DNA from: Acidobacteria bacterium Ga0077522
GTDB lineage: Bacteria; Acidobacteriota; Vicinamibacteria; Vicinamibacterales; Vicinamibacteraceae
DNA: 37,255 nucleotides
Direction: 5' to 3'
Assembly: GCA_001464065.1 (NCBI GenBank)
Contig: LNDN01000015.1
Location: forward strand, 1 to 37,255
Shown here: positions 1 to 8,360 of the stretch, piece after piece
Layout: each line of letters starts with the position of its first letter
Position numbering within the stretch: position 1 is the first letter of the stretch
Position numbers and translations under genes: made by a program
The notes under the pieces: model-generated
Told to the model about the DNA's origin: nothing
Seen by the model: the letters and a program-made list of their open reading frames with translations, nothing else
The model's database searches: none

Positions 1-162
1 GGTTCGCCTGCGGCTCACCGCCGCGGGCTCGAATCCGGAGCAGCTCCCCACAGCTGCGGTATCGCTTCACCAGCAGCCGTTCACGCGCCGTCGCATCGCG
101 TGCAGCTCGTCGTCGCTCGCTCGAATCAGCGCGCTACGCCGAATCGGCGGATTGCCTGACTC
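1..162. other. left-edge stretch with no recognisable gene
   Basis: I translated both strands and found only short open stretches without recognisable protein motifs. One minus-strand frame ends in a short plausible peptide (LIRASDDELHAMRRR) before a stop, but it is too short to call. A TCGAA-containing segment near positions 28-35 recalls a tRNA T-loop, but its flanks do not pair. I see nothing supportable here. Confidence 0.5.
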
Positions 163-253
163 CCGCGCCCGGACGACGATTGACGGCGCCCGGTTGACGG
201 CGCCCGGACGACGGTGCCCGGAACCCGGTGCCCGGTGCCCGGTGCCCGACTCC
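163..253. repeat. degenerate heptamer array, consensus CGGNNNN
   Basis: From position 170 to about 253 the sequence can be read in unbroken 7-base steps that nearly all begin with CG: CGGACGA, CGATTGA, CGGCGCC, CGGTTGA, CGGCGCC, CGGACGA, CGGTGCC, CGGAACC, CGGTGCC three times, then CGACTCC. It lies just downstream of the sugar dehydrogenase gene. A shorter array of the same phase and composition lies at 12810-12844. The function is unknown. Confidence 0.8.
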
Positions 254-258
254 CGTCC

Positions 259-2151
259 CTACGGTACCCGCCACGCGCGGAGCGGCTCGGCGTCCGCGGG
301 CAGCGCGGAGGCGCCCGGGGCGACGCCGTTGACCTCGAGCACGTACGCCAGGATCGCGGCATAGGTCTCGGCGGGCAGCGAGCCCGCGGCGGTGGGTGGC
401 ATCGAGCTGCGTGACTTCTCGAACAGCTCGGCGACGGGGCGACCGCTCCACTGCCGGCGGAAGTACGCTCCGGCGAGCGGTGTGCCGAACGTGCCGTTGG
501 TCAGCGTGCTGCCATGGCACACGGCGCACGTGGCCTCGTAGGCCGTCTTGCCCGCCGCGACCTGGCCGCGGGTGATCGGTGGGGGCGGGCCCGTCGTGCC
601 TGGGGCCGGCACCAGGGCCTCGTCCCGCAGCGGTGCCCTCGGCGCGCTCATCGTCGTTGACGCGACCGTCGGCGCCTCGCCGGCATAGGTGAAGGCCAGC
701 AACGCGCCGCCGTTGTCGACGTTCTTGGCCACGCCACCATCGCGGGCCTCCACCAGGCCGCCATTGTCGGTGGCCACGAAGATCGTGCGTCCGTCCGGAT
801 GCACGGCCGTGTCGCGATAGCGATTCTGCGTCCGGGCCTCGCGCGAGATGCCGCCACCGAGACGCTGTCCCGAGGCGTCCACCGGCACGATGTAGAGGGA
901 GCCGCGCTTGAGCGCCGTGACGATCAGCACGCGGTCCCACCCGGGGATGCCGGTCGGCCCCCCGACGTACGACTCGACACTCGATGCCGCGACCGTCGGC
1001 CAGCAGAGGAAGTGCACGCCGCCACACGCGGGATCCTCGAAGTCGAAGCCGGACGGCACCGTGAAGAGCGTGGCCAGCGGCGCGATCATCGGCCGCGTGA
1101 AGGCCGACTCCGGCTCGCGCGGTACCGACTCGGGAATCGCCAGGTCGCTGAACCGCATGGTCGCGCATGGGGTCGTCGATTCGGCCCAGCGTGCGTAGAC
1201 GTAGGCGCGGTCGTCGCGCAGCCCCGCGACGTGCGGCCAGCCATAGTTGCCCCCGGCCACCAGCACGTTGACCTCATCGTCTGTCTTCGGTCCGTGGTCG
1301 GTCGTGTACAGCGTGCCGTCAGGCCCCAGCGCCAGCCCCTGCGGGTTGCGGTGACCGTAGGTGAAGACGTGACTGCGCACGCCGTCGATCACGGGGTTGT
1401 CCGGGGGGATGGCGCCGTCGGTCGTCAGGCGCAGCGTCTTGCCCTCGTAGGTCGTCCAGTCGCCGGCCGTGACCTCCGCCTGGGTCGGCAGACGCTGCGA
1501 TCGCACGGCGTGGCAGAAGTTGCCGAGCTGATTGCCGCCGCGATCACCGGTCGTCAGGTGCAGCGTCCCATCAGACGCGAAGGCGAGCCGCAGCCCGAGG
1601 TGATCGTTGCCCGCCGGAAGGCCATCGAGGATCGTCACGGGCTCCACCAGCGTCGTCGTGGCGGCGTCGTAGCGGAAGCGTACGACCTTGGCGCGCAGGT
1701 GCCGGAACGGGCTGGCGGGATCGGCGACGCGCGCGTCCGCCGGACGCGACGGGTCGTCGTAGGTCATCGCGACGTAGACCTCGTCGTGGCCGGTGCCGCG
1801 CAGCAGTTGCGGATGCAGCGCCATGCCGAGCACGCCCCCCGGCCCCGTGGCGGAGGCGAGGTGGCGCACCGATGCGGTGACGCGCTTCTCGCCGGTCTGC
1901 GGGTCCACGCGCGTGATGCGGAGCGCCGATCGTTCGGTCACCCAGAGCGCGCCGTCGGGCCCCCAGGTGACTTCCCACGGGTTGTCGAGCCCCGTGGTCA
2001 CCACCCGCATGTCGAATCGCTTCGTCTCGGGGCGCACCGTTTCGGGGCCACCCTGCGCGAGACCGAGCGCCGAGGCCGTCACGAGGGCCGCGAGACAGAG
2101 CGAGGTGCGGCGACGGGCCAGGGATGGCGCCGGAGAAGCGGGCTGGTGCAT
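259..2151 (-). CDS. secreted PQQ-dependent sugar dehydrogenase fused to cytochrome c
   Basis: The protein has 630 residues. It begins with an export signal (hydrophobic stretch LCLAALVTASALGLA), followed by a beta-propeller of the glucose/sorbosone dehydrogenase family (GLDNPWEVTWGPDGALWVTE, GDRGGNQLGNFCH, YGHRNPQGLALGPDG). A C-terminal cytochrome c domain carries the heme-attachment motif CAVCH at about residue 542 and a likely axial Met in SSMPP near 584. Family knowledge predicts periplasmic sugar oxidation with electrons passed to the attached heme. The ATG at 2151 is preferred; a TTG four codons upstream is also in frame. The gene follows the metallophosphoesterase gene by about 60 bases on the same strand. 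The exact substrate cannot be read from the sequence. Confidence 0.88.
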   Translation of the reverse strand: MHQPASPAPSLARRRTSLCLAALVTASALGLAQGGPETVRPETKRFDMRVVTTGLDNPWEVTWGPDGALWVTERSALRITRVDPQTGEKRVTASVRHLASATGPGGVLGMALHPQLLRGTGHDEVYVAMTYDDPSRPADARVADPASPFRHLRAKVVRFRYDAATTTLVEPVTILDGLPAGNDHLGLRLAFASDGTLHLTTGDRGGNQLGNFCHAVRSQRLPTQAEVTAGDWTTYEGKTLRLTTDGAIPPDNPVIDGVRSHVFTYGHRNPQGLALGPDGTLYTTDHGPKTDDEVNVLVAGGNYGWPHVAGLRDDRAYVYARWAESTTPCATMRFSDLAIPESVPREPESAFTRPMIAPLATLFTVPSGFDFEDPACGGVHFLCWPTVAASSVESYVGGPTGIPGWDRVLIVTALKRGSLYIVPVDASGQRLGGGISREARTQNRYRDTAVHPDGRTIFVATDNGGLVEARDGGVAKNVDNGGALLAFTYAGEAPTVASTTMSAPRAPLRDEALVPAPGTTGPPPPITRGQVAAGKTAYEATCAVCHGSTLTNGTFGTPLAGAYFRRQWSGRPVAELFEKSRSSMPPTAAGSLPAETYAAILAYVLEVNGVAPGASALPADAEPLRAWRVP

Positions 2152-2211
2152 GACGATGGTCAAGACTATGCCGCATCGCCGACCCCCGGCAATGACCGCC
2201 TGCGACGAGAG

Positions 2212-3645
2212 TCAGACCAGTGTCACGGTGCCGACGCGATCAGCCGCGACGACATCGCGGCACGACACGTACTGCCGCAAGGCCTCCTCGGCCGTCACAC
2301 CCGTGTCCCGCCGGTCGGCGCCGTACCTGACGGGCACGGCCTGCTCGCCGAGGAACGCGACCGTGTACGATGCGTTCGCCCGCAGCCTGGCGCCATCGAC
2401 CCTGATCTCCTGAAGCCGTTCGCCGGGCGGATTCTCCAGCTTCACCGCGAGTTCCAGACCGCGGCATCGCTTGACGTAGCCGCCCCGCTGCTGCCAGGCA
2501 TCACAGGCGAAGGTGGCCTTGAGGTTCTCCTCGTACAGGCGCCGCAGTTCCGCACCGGTCAACCTCACGACCGACACCGCCGGGTTCGCGGGGACTATGT
2601 TCCAGACATCCATCTCGGTGATCGGCCCCGGGGGGATCGGGGCGCCGTATCGCCAGCCGTTCGACAAGGCGATCGGCACGTCCGTCGAGTCCGCGACGGC
2701 GGCCAGCAACAGCGTGTCCATCGTCGACTCGAGCATCGTGTAGCGCGTCAGCGGAGTGCTGGTGGTGCCCAGCACGCGCTGGCGCGCCGCCGCGAACGGC
2801 GCGACGGCATCGCCGACCAGCGCCTGCATGCCGCCGTCTGGTTCCGTGGCGTCATCGACCTCGATCAGGCGATGCTGCCAGCCCGCCACCCCAGTGGTCG
2901 AGAGCTCGAGATCGAGCCGGCCGACGAACGAGCCGTGCGCACCGGACTGCATGATGAGCGTGTCATCGACGATGACCGGCGTCTGCAGGCGATGGTGTGA
3001 GTGGCCGCTGAGGATGACGTCCACACCGGAAACGGCCGACGCCAGCTTGCAGTCCTGCGGGAAGCCGAGATGCGACAGCACGACGACGAGCCCGACACCG
3101 TGCTCCCGCCGCAGACGGGGCACCAGTGCGTTGACGGCCGCCTCGCCGATCGTGAGGGTCACCGGGCCGCGGTCTGCCTGCGGCAGCAGGTCGGTGCCCG
3201 CGACCGATGAGAGCCCGATGATTCCGACGCGCACTCCAGCGCGCTCCACGATGGTGAACGGCGTGAAGATCGTCCCGTCGTCGCCGACCACGTTGGCGGC
3301 CAGCAGCGGGTAGGGCAGGGCGCTGGCCAGTGCCTTCACCTGCCGCCATCCGTACGCCAGCTCCCAGTGAACGGTCATGGCGTCGAGCCCCAGTGCGGAC
3401 ATCGGCGCGACGAGTGCCCCGCCCCTCGTGTGTACCGCTGGCATCGACCCGTGGAACGTGTCGCCGTTGTCGAGTGCGACAACGGCGCCGCCGGTCTCGC
3501 GCCGCACCGTACCGAACACCGAGGCGATGCGTGCCAGGCCACCGCCGGAGCGCCATGGGGCGCCCGGCGTCAGCGAGAACAGCTCGGGGTGCGGTTCGAG
3601 GTACCCGTGCAGATCATTGAGCTGGAGCAGTGTGATCTGCGGCAT
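2212..3645 (-). CDS. cytosolic SoxB/5'-nucleotidase-like metallophosphoesterase
   Basis: The protein has 477 residues and combines a calcineurin-like metallophosphoesterase domain with a C-terminal 5'-nucleotidase domain. Visible motifs are NDLHG (D11, H13), DNGDTFHGS (around 59-67) and SGHSHHRLQTP. The usual GNHE motif is replaced by TVHWELAYG (91-99), which resembles the GHWEFTYG form I associate with SoxB thiosulfohydrolases and relatives. There is no signal peptide, because strand one begins at residue 3, so the protein should stay in the cytoplasm, unlike UshA. The start overlaps the end of the upstream histidine kinase by 32 bases, implying coupled translation. The substrate is uncertain: a nucleotide, another phosphoester, or a sulfur ester. 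Confidence 0.85.
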   Translation of the reverse strand: MPQITLLQLNDLHGYLEPHPELFSLTPGAPWRSGGGLARIASVFGTVRRETGGAVVALDNGDTFHGSMPAVHTRGGALVAPMSALGLDAMTVHWELAYGWRQVKALASALPYPLLAANVVGDDGTIFTPFTIVERAGVRVGIIGLSSVAGTDLLPQADRGPVTLTIGEAAVNALVPRLRREHGVGLVVVLSHLGFPQDCKLASAVSGVDVILSGHSHHRLQTPVIVDDTLIMQSGAHGSFVGRLDLELSTTGVAGWQHRLIEVDDATEPDGGMQALVGDAVAPFAAARQRVLGTTSTPLTRYTMLESTMDTLLLAAVADSTDVPIALSNGWRYGAPIPPGPITEMDVWNIVPANPAVSVVRLTGAELRRLYEENLKATFACDAWQQRGGYVKRCRGLELAVKLENPPGERLQEIRVDGARLRANASYTVAFLGEQAVPVRYGADRRDTGVTAEEALRQYVSCRDVVAADRVGTVTLV

Positions 3646-4738
3646 GTACAGGCTCCTTCACGGCGACGCCGGCCAGCGGCACGTCGATCGTGAAGACGCA
3701 GCCCTTGCCAGGCACGTTGTGCGTATGGATGTCGCCACCGTGGGCTCTCACGGCCTTGCGTGCGATCGACAGACCCAGGCCGAGGCCCGTCCGGTCCCGC
3801 CCCCGCCGCTCGGCGAACGACTGGAACGGGTCGCCTGCGGACGCCGGGATCCCGCCGCACTCGTCTTCCACTTCGATCAGGAGCCGCCCGCCCTCACCCG
3901 CGAGGGCTCTCAAGACGACGCGGCCGCCGGCCGGGGTGAACTTGAAGGCGTTGTTGAGCAGGTTGTTCACCGCGGAGGCCAGCACCTGCGTATCCGCGTC
4001 GACCGCCCACGAGGCGTCACCGGGCTCGATGACGAGCTCGAGACTTCTGGATTCGGCCTGGAGCCGCCCGGCCATCGCGAGGTCGTCCAGGAACGGCGCC
4101 ACTGCGACGCGCTCGCGCCGCTGTGGATGGGCGGCGATGCGCACCTCCGTCAACGTGCTGTCCACGAGGGCCTTCAGGCCCATCAGGCTGCGGCCCAGCA
4201 CGGCCCCCGTGCTGCCGTTGATGGCGACCGTGCCACGCGTGAGGGCGTGATAGGCGAGGATGGCGGTGTTGAGCAGGTCGCGCGTCTCGTGCGCGACATG
4301 TCCCGCCCGCTGGAGTTCATCGCTCGACCGCGAGGCGGCCGTCATGCGCGCGTGCTCGGTCACGGCTTCGGCGATGGCCGTGTCGAGACAGCCATTCAGC
4401 GTCTTGAACTCGTCGGTGGTGATCGGGGCGTCTCGCTCGATGGCGAGCTCCGTGATGGCCTGGCAGATGTCGCCGTAGTCGTGCACGACCTGCGAGACGG
4501 TGAATCCGAGGGCCATCAGGTCCCGACCGTGCCGCGTCGCACCGGCGCCGATGGCGCCCGGCACCAGCACCAGGCCCGTCGTCTCTGCCCTCAGCTTCTC
4601 CGACAACTGCGTCAGGAACAGCGGGACGCCGTTCTCGAGTTCCTCGAGGGACGCGGACGGCCACGGCCGCGCGGTGAGCTTCTGTCGCGCGCGATCGATG
4701 ATCGCGTCGCGATACGTGGTGACGAACTCATGGAGCAT
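3614..4738 (-). CDS. sensor histidine kinase with RsbRD-like N-terminus
   Basis: The protein has 374 residues. Residues 1-130 form an all-helical region resembling the RsbRD N-terminal sensor domain (FVTTYRDAIIDRARQKL, then GFTVSQVVHDYGDICQAI). The putative phospho-accepting segment is AHETRDLLNTA (H150), a diverged form of the usual HELRTPLN box. The C-terminal ATP-binding domain is clear: NLLNNAFKFTPAGG (N box), DECGGIP (G1), GLGLGLSIARKAV (G2). There is no transmembrane segment, so it should sense something in the cytoplasm. It lies about 80 bases after the NarL-type regulator gene and overlaps the phosphoesterase gene. The weak H-box raises the possibility that it acts as an anti-sigma-like or regulatory kinase rather than by normal autophosphorylation. 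Confidence 0.82.
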   Translation of the reverse strand: MLHEFVTTYRDAIIDRARQKLTARPWPSASLEELENGVPLFLTQLSEKLRAETTGLVLVPGAIGAGATRHGRDLMALGFTVSQVVHDYGDICQAITELAIERDAPITTDEFKTLNGCLDTAIAEAVTEHARMTAASRSSDELQRAGHVAHETRDLLNTAILAYHALTRGTVAINGSTGAVLGRSLMGLKALVDSTLTEVRIAAHPQRRERVAVAPFLDDLAMAGRLQAESRSLELVIEPGDASWAVDADTQVLASAVNNLLNNAFKFTPAGGRVVLRALAGEGGRLLIEVEDECGGIPASAGDPFQSFAERRGRDRTGLGLGLSIARKAVRAHGGDIHTHNVPGKGCVFTIDVPLAGVAVKEPVHAADHTAPAQ

Positions 4739-4772
4739 GGCAGGTCAAGCATAGGAAGCGCGGGGCACTTCG

Positions 4773-4796
4773 GCCATACGGTGGATTCTGTATGGC
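4773..4796. repeat. 7-bp inverted repeat between regulator and kinase genes
   Basis: GCCATAC and GTATGGC form perfect 7-base arms separated by 10 bases, in the gap between the response-regulator stop and the start of the downstream kinase. No T-run follows on the minus strand, so it is not a convincing terminator. It could be an operator or a processing hairpin. Confidence 0.35.
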
Positions 4797-4818
4797 GCCG
4801 GTCTCGTCGACGCTGGAA

Positions 4819-5466
4819 TCAGGCCTCGATGATCCGGTTCCGGATGGCGTACCGCACGAGTTCGCTCATCGAGTGCAGATCGAGCTTGGCCATGACGTGC
4901 GCCCGGTGGGTCTCGGCGGTCTTGGCGGTGATCCCGAGCACGACGCCGATCTCCTTGTTGGATTTGCCTTCGGCCAGCAGCTGCACCACCTCGCGCTCGC
5001 GCGGTGTGAGCGGGCCTGCGGCCCCCGCGCCACTCCCCGCGCCGCGTGCCCGTGGTCGGCGCTCCCTGCTGCCGTGGGCGCCTTTCGAGACGAAGGTCTG
5101 GTGGCCGAGCACCGCACGAATCGCCTCGACCAGCGTGCGTCCGGCATCCGTCTTCACGACGTATCCGTGGGCACCGGCGTCGAGGACCTCGCTGACCACC
5201 TGATCCGACTCGTGGACCGTCAGGATGATCACCTTGGCCGAGACGAGGCGGCGGAGCTGCCGCGTGGCGTCGAGGCCATTCAGCTCCGGCATGGTGATGT
5301 CGAGGACGACGACATCGGGCTGCAGCGCGACCGCCAGGGCGACCGCTTCACGTCCCGACCGCGCTTCACCACACACCCCCCACCCCGCCTGCCCCTCCAG
5401 CACGGCCCGCACGCCGCGGCGCACCACTTCGTGATCGTCGGCGACCAGGATGCGGACGGGGGTCAT
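4819..5466 (-). CDS. NarL/FixJ-family response regulator
   Basis: The protein has 215 residues. The receiver domain shows the acidic pair at D10-D11, the phospho-acceptor D56 in VVVLDITMPELNG, and the conserved Lys in YVVKTDAG. A low-complexity linker (about 128-147) leads to a LuxR-type helix-turn-helix: LTPREREVVQLLAEGKSNKE, then KTAETHRAHVMAKL. By family it should dimerise on phosphorylation and activate or repress promoters. Its ATG overlaps the stop of the upstream histidine kinase (ATGA, 5463-5466), so the two are almost certainly cognate. The target genes are not evident. Confidence 0.94.
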   Translation of the reverse strand: MTPVRILVADDHEVVRRGVRAVLEGQAGWGVCGEARSGREAVALAVALQPDVVVLDITMPELNGLDATRQLRRLVSAKVIILTVHESDQVVSEVLDAGAHGYVVKTDAGRTLVEAIRAVLGHQTFVSKGAHGSRERRPRARGAGSGAGAAGPLTPREREVVQLLAEGKSNKEIGVVLGITAKTAETHRAHVMAKLDLHSMSELVRYAIRNRIIEA

Positions 5467-6413
5467 GACACGTCCTCGGACAGCGGGACGGCCACACGCA
5501 CGGTCGTGCCCGTGGCGGTGAACTCGACGTCGAAGGTGCCGCCAAGCTGACGGATGCGCTCCCGCATCCCCTGAATCCCCACGCCCATCGTCTCGGGGGG
5601 CGGTGTCCCGGTCGGTGGAGTCGCCCGGTGGCGGCGCTGGCGCCCCTCATCGTGAATCTCGAGCGTGACGACCCCGGCCGCCATGGCCAGGCGAATGGAG
5701 GCCGTCGAGGTCGACGCATGGCGATGCACGTTGGTCAGACTCTCCTGGACGACGCGGAAGAGGGCGGTTTCGAGTGGCGCGGGCAAGCGGCCGACATCGG
5801 ACAGCTCCGCGTCCACCCGGATGCCGCTGCGCGTGGTGTACCCCTCGGCATACCAGCGTATCGCCGAGACCAGTCCCACTTCGTCGAGCAGCGGCGGATG
5901 CAGCAGATAGGCCAGCGTGCGCACTTCCTGCGCCGTCTGATCGGCCAGGGTCCGACTCTCCACCAGCGCCCGCCGCGACCGGGCGTCGAGGCCCCGTGTC
6001 GCCGTGCCCACCACGTCGAGATTCATCATCAGCGCGGCCAGCGATTGCCCGGTCGAGTCGTGCAACTGAAGGGCGAGTCGCCGTCGTTCCTCGTCCTGCA
6101 GCGTCAGCAGCCGTCCGGAGAGGCGCCGGTAGCGCGCCTCGCGCGCGCTCGCGTCCTCCGCCATGGTCGCCAGTTGCTCGTTGGCGGTGCGCAACTGGCT
6201 CATGAGCGCGTCGAGGTCCGCCCTGACCCTCGCCGCCTCGACGTCGGCAGACTCCGACCGAGTCTGCGCCTGCACCGCCCCGACGATCAGCCGCTCGTTC
6301 ACGGCCCGCATCTGGCCCATCAGCCGTTCGATGGCCGCACGGGTCTGCGCCGGCGGCGTCCCGGCGTCGTCAGTCGATACCGTGGTGGGGCGGCGCGGGC
6401 GTGACGCCTTCAT
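5463..6413 (-). CDS. NarX/DesK-type sensor histidine kinase
   Basis: The protein has 316 residues and no membrane segment. A long coiled-coil region (about 25-105) contains MRAVNERLIVGAVQAQT, then the HisKA_3 dimerisation box RRLALQLHDSTGQSLAALM with H118, then a HATPase domain (VQESLTNVHRHAS, MGVGIQGMRERIRQLGG, TGTTVRVAVPL). Such kinases phosphorylate LuxR-type regulators, and the next gene encodes one with a 4-base overlap. The start lies 3 bases after the KaiC-like stop, so all three genes should be co-translated. The input may be protein-protein contact through the coiled coil, possibly from the KaiC-like ATPase; this is inference. Confidence 0.92.
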   Translation of the reverse strand: MKASRPRRPTTVSTDDAGTPPAQTRAAIERLMGQMRAVNERLIVGAVQAQTRSESADVEAARVRADLDALMSQLRTANEQLATMAEDASAREARYRRLSGRLLTLQDEERRRLALQLHDSTGQSLAALMMNLDVVGTATRGLDARSRRALVESRTLADQTAQEVRTLAYLLHPPLLDEVGLVSAIRWYAEGYTTRSGIRVDAELSDVGRLPAPLETALFRVVQESLTNVHRHASTSTASIRLAMAAGVVTLEIHDEGRQRRHRATPPTGTPPPETMGVGIQGMRERIRQLGGTFDVEFTATGTTVRVAVPLSEDVS

Positions 6414-6416
6414 GGG

Positions 6417-7886
6417 TCACGAGACCCGTCGGGGGCTTCCCGTGAGCAGCCCCTGATACTGGTCCAGCCGCTCGCCGACGACGATGCCGTCGGCGGTGAT
6501 CTCGAAGCGCCGCAGGTCGGTGTCGTGCGCGCTGTCACGCACCTTGACCACGGCCATCATTCGCGTGAACCGGCCCTCGAGTTCGACATACCGCTGCAGG
6601 ATGATGGCATCGGTCAGGAACGCGGTGCCGTGAGGACTGAACCGGAGATCCGTGTAGCTGTCCTCCAGTTCGGCGGTCATCATCACGGTCAGTCCCATGC
6701 CCGTCAACGCGGCGACCAGGCGGTAGAGCGACTCGCGGAAGTCCTCGCGGAAGGTCGGCGCCAGCGCGAGCTCGAACCCCGACAGGGAATCGATGACGAC
6801 GCGCCTGGCCTTGATGCGATGAATCGCCTCGGTCAGTTCGTGCAGCGTCTCGTCGATCGAGAGATCGAGCGGGCGCGTGTGGATGATCGCCACCGGGGCG
6901 CTGCCGTCGGCCGCGTCGAGACCACGCGGTCGCCTGTAGGCGGAGTCACTCGGCCGCTTCTCGAATACGGCGATCACGCCGGGTTCGCCGCGGCGTGCGC
7001 CCTCGCGGATGAACTGGGCCGCCACAACGCTCTTGCCCGACCCCGAGGGACCGGCCACCAGCACGGAATACCCGGACGGAATGCCGCCGCCCAGCATCTG
7101 GTCCAGACCCGGCACCCCGACCGACAGGCGCGCTGGCCCGCTCCTGAGCCTGGCCGCGTCATCGGGGGCGGCGGGCGTGGGGGGGCCGGCGATCAGGCGG
7201 GGAAACACCTGCAGCCCCTGATCGGTGATGCGGAACGTGTGCAGGCCCGGAATGGGCGCCTGTCCGCGCATCTTCATCACCTGCAGCTTCCGCACCATCG
7301 AGTTGCGGTCGAGACTCTGGTGCAGCCAGACCAGGCCGTCCGCGACGGTGAAGATCGGGTGGTTGTCGGTCTCGGTCAGCTGGAACTCGCCGACCAGGAA
7401 CGTCGTCGCCTGCCAGCCGGTCAACCGCATGCCCAGTTCCTGGATCAGGTGCGGCACCTCGGCGCCCGGCGGCTGCTGCATCGCCTGCATGACCGATCGG
7501 AAGGAATCGACGACCACGATCGCGGGCGAACTCGCCTCCACCTCCTCGATGATGCGCTGCAGCACGGCGTCGAGGCCGCCCTCGCGCGCTTCCTTCGCCA
7601 GGTTGATGAAGCGCACCGACGCGTTCACCTTCGCCATGTCGAAGAAGTCGAACTGCTGCTGGTAGCGCAGCATCTTCAGCGGGGGCTCGCCGAGCACCGT
7701 GAAGAAGATCGCGGGACGGTCCGCCCGCGCCATCGCGAACATGATCTGCTGCACCAGCGTGGTCTTGCCGGCGCCCGGCGTGCCGGCGATGACGTTGAAC
7801 GAGAACTCGGGGACACCGCCGCCCAGAACGGCATCGAGTCCTGGTACGCCCGTCGACAGGCGTCGGATGGGGACTTTGTCGCTCAT
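6417..7886 (-). CDS. KaiC-like double RecA-fold ATPase
   Basis: The protein has 489 residues. Two tandem KaiC domains each start with the family signature (RLSTGVPGLDAVLGGGVP; RLSVGVPGLDQMLGGGIP). Walker A motifs are GTPGAGKTT (K41) and GPSGSGKS (K285), and Walker B-like strands are AIVVVDSF and RRVVIDSLSGFEL. By family it should be a hexameric ATPase with possible autokinase activity. In organisms without KaiA and KaiB such proteins act in signalling rather than as a true clock. I chose the ATG at 7886 because it directly precedes the KaiC signature and overlaps the stop of the upstream frameshifted gene as ATGA. The histidine kinase follows 3 bases downstream, which suggests a shared signalling role. 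Confidence 0.92.
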   Translation of the reverse strand: MSDKVPIRRLSTGVPGLDAVLGGGVPEFSFNVIAGTPGAGKTTLVQQIMFAMARADRPAIFFTVLGEPPLKMLRYQQQFDFFDMAKVNASVRFINLAKEAREGGLDAVLQRIIEEVEASSPAIVVVDSFRSVMQAMQQPPGAEVPHLIQELGMRLTGWQATTFLVGEFQLTETDNHPIFTVADGLVWLHQSLDRNSMVRKLQVMKMRGQAPIPGLHTFRITDQGLQVFPRLIAGPPTPAAPDDAARLRSGPARLSVGVPGLDQMLGGGIPSGYSVLVAGPSGSGKSVVAAQFIREGARRGEPGVIAVFEKRPSDSAYRRPRGLDAADGSAPVAIIHTRPLDLSIDETLHELTEAIHRIKARRVVIDSLSGFELALAPTFREDFRESLYRLVAALTGMGLTVMMTAELEDSYTDLRFSPHGTAFLTDAIILQRYVELEGRFTRMMAVVKVRDSAHDTDLRRFEITADGIVVGERLDQYQGLLTGSPRRVS

Positions 7887-8316
7887 GTGATGGTTGCCTC
7901 GGGGGTGTCGCCAGTGAAATCGTCGGGCCACGCCTCGCGCAGGAGACTGGTCGTCAGGCCCTCGCCGATGAACGACGCCAGCAGCGTGCTGGCCGTGGCG
8001 AGGACGGCGACGGCTGCCGCGCTGCCCGTCGTCGGTGTCACCTGCGCGAGGGACACCTGCAGGCGCGCGAACGGCGGTTCGCCCGTGCCTGGTCCCTCGA
8101 GCGGCGCGAGCTCGGGAACCTGTCGCCGTGTCAGATGGATGGCGCGGTCGCAGTCGCGGCCACGCCGGCGTCGCCAATGAGGGGCGTCAGTTGCTGGGTG
8201 AAGCGATCGCCCATGCGGCGGGTCGCGGCGGCAATGGCCGGCGCGTCCGCGTCCGTGCCTGCCTCGCGCTCCAGCAGGCGCTGGAACGCCCGCTGCCGCA
8301 TGTCGTGGTTCGTCAC
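7883..8316 (-). pseudogene. frameshifted small gene upstream of kaiC-like gene
   Basis: Two frames together give one coherent protein of about 144 residues. The 5' part starts at GTG 8316 and reads RFTQQLTPLIGDAGVAATAT, then ends early at 8131. The 3' part, in another frame, reads RAIHLTRRQVPELAPL and later SFIGEGLTTSLLREAWPD, and ends at 7883 overlapping the KaiC-like start. Adding one G on the plus strand near 8146 (an ACC-GCG to ACC-CGC change in the gene) joins them as GVAATATRAIHLTRR. From memory, this resembles a family of small uncharacterised bacterial proteins. It is either a sequencing error in a short homopolymer or a true recent frameshift. The biochemical role is unknown. Confidence 0.7.
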
Positions 8317-8335
8317 GTCCTGACCATCGAGCGCG

Positions 8336-8341
8336 ATTCTA
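8336..8341 (-). promoter_or_regulatory. candidate -10 box (TAGAAT) for the minus-strand operon
   Basis: On the minus strand TAGAAT lies about 20 bases before the GTG at 8316, a plausible sigma-70-type -10 spacing. The -35 region (TGACGC near 8360-8365) is weak. Confidence is limited in DNA this GC-rich. Confidence 0.35.
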
Positions 8342-8346
8342 TCGCT

Positions 8347-8360
8347 CCCCGACGTCGGGG
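8347..8360. promoter_or_regulatory. 14-bp perfect palindrome in divergent promoter region
   Basis: CCCCGACGTCGGGG is a perfect palindrome between the -10 and possible -35 of the minus-strand operon. Its half CGTCGGGG recurs at 8386-8393, followed by AG, so CTCCCCGACG (8345-8354) and CGTCGGGGAG (8386-8395) also form a longer inverted repeat. The position fits an operator that could control one or both divergent signalling genes. Confidence 0.45.

Noticed and set aside
1-60. tRNA-like 3' end (TCGAA-containing segment followed by a CCA)
   Set aside because: The bases flanking the would-be T-loop do not form a 5-bp stem, and no acceptor, D or anticodon arm can be drawn within the window on either strand.
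4773-4796. Inverted repeat as a rho-independent terminator for the response regulator
   Set aside because: No T-run follows the stem on the minus strand and the 10-base loop is large; kept only as an inverted repeat.
6417-7886. True circadian clock KaiC
   Set aside because: No kaiA or kaiB gene is in the window, and KaiC-like proteins are common in bacteria without clocks; called KaiC-like only.
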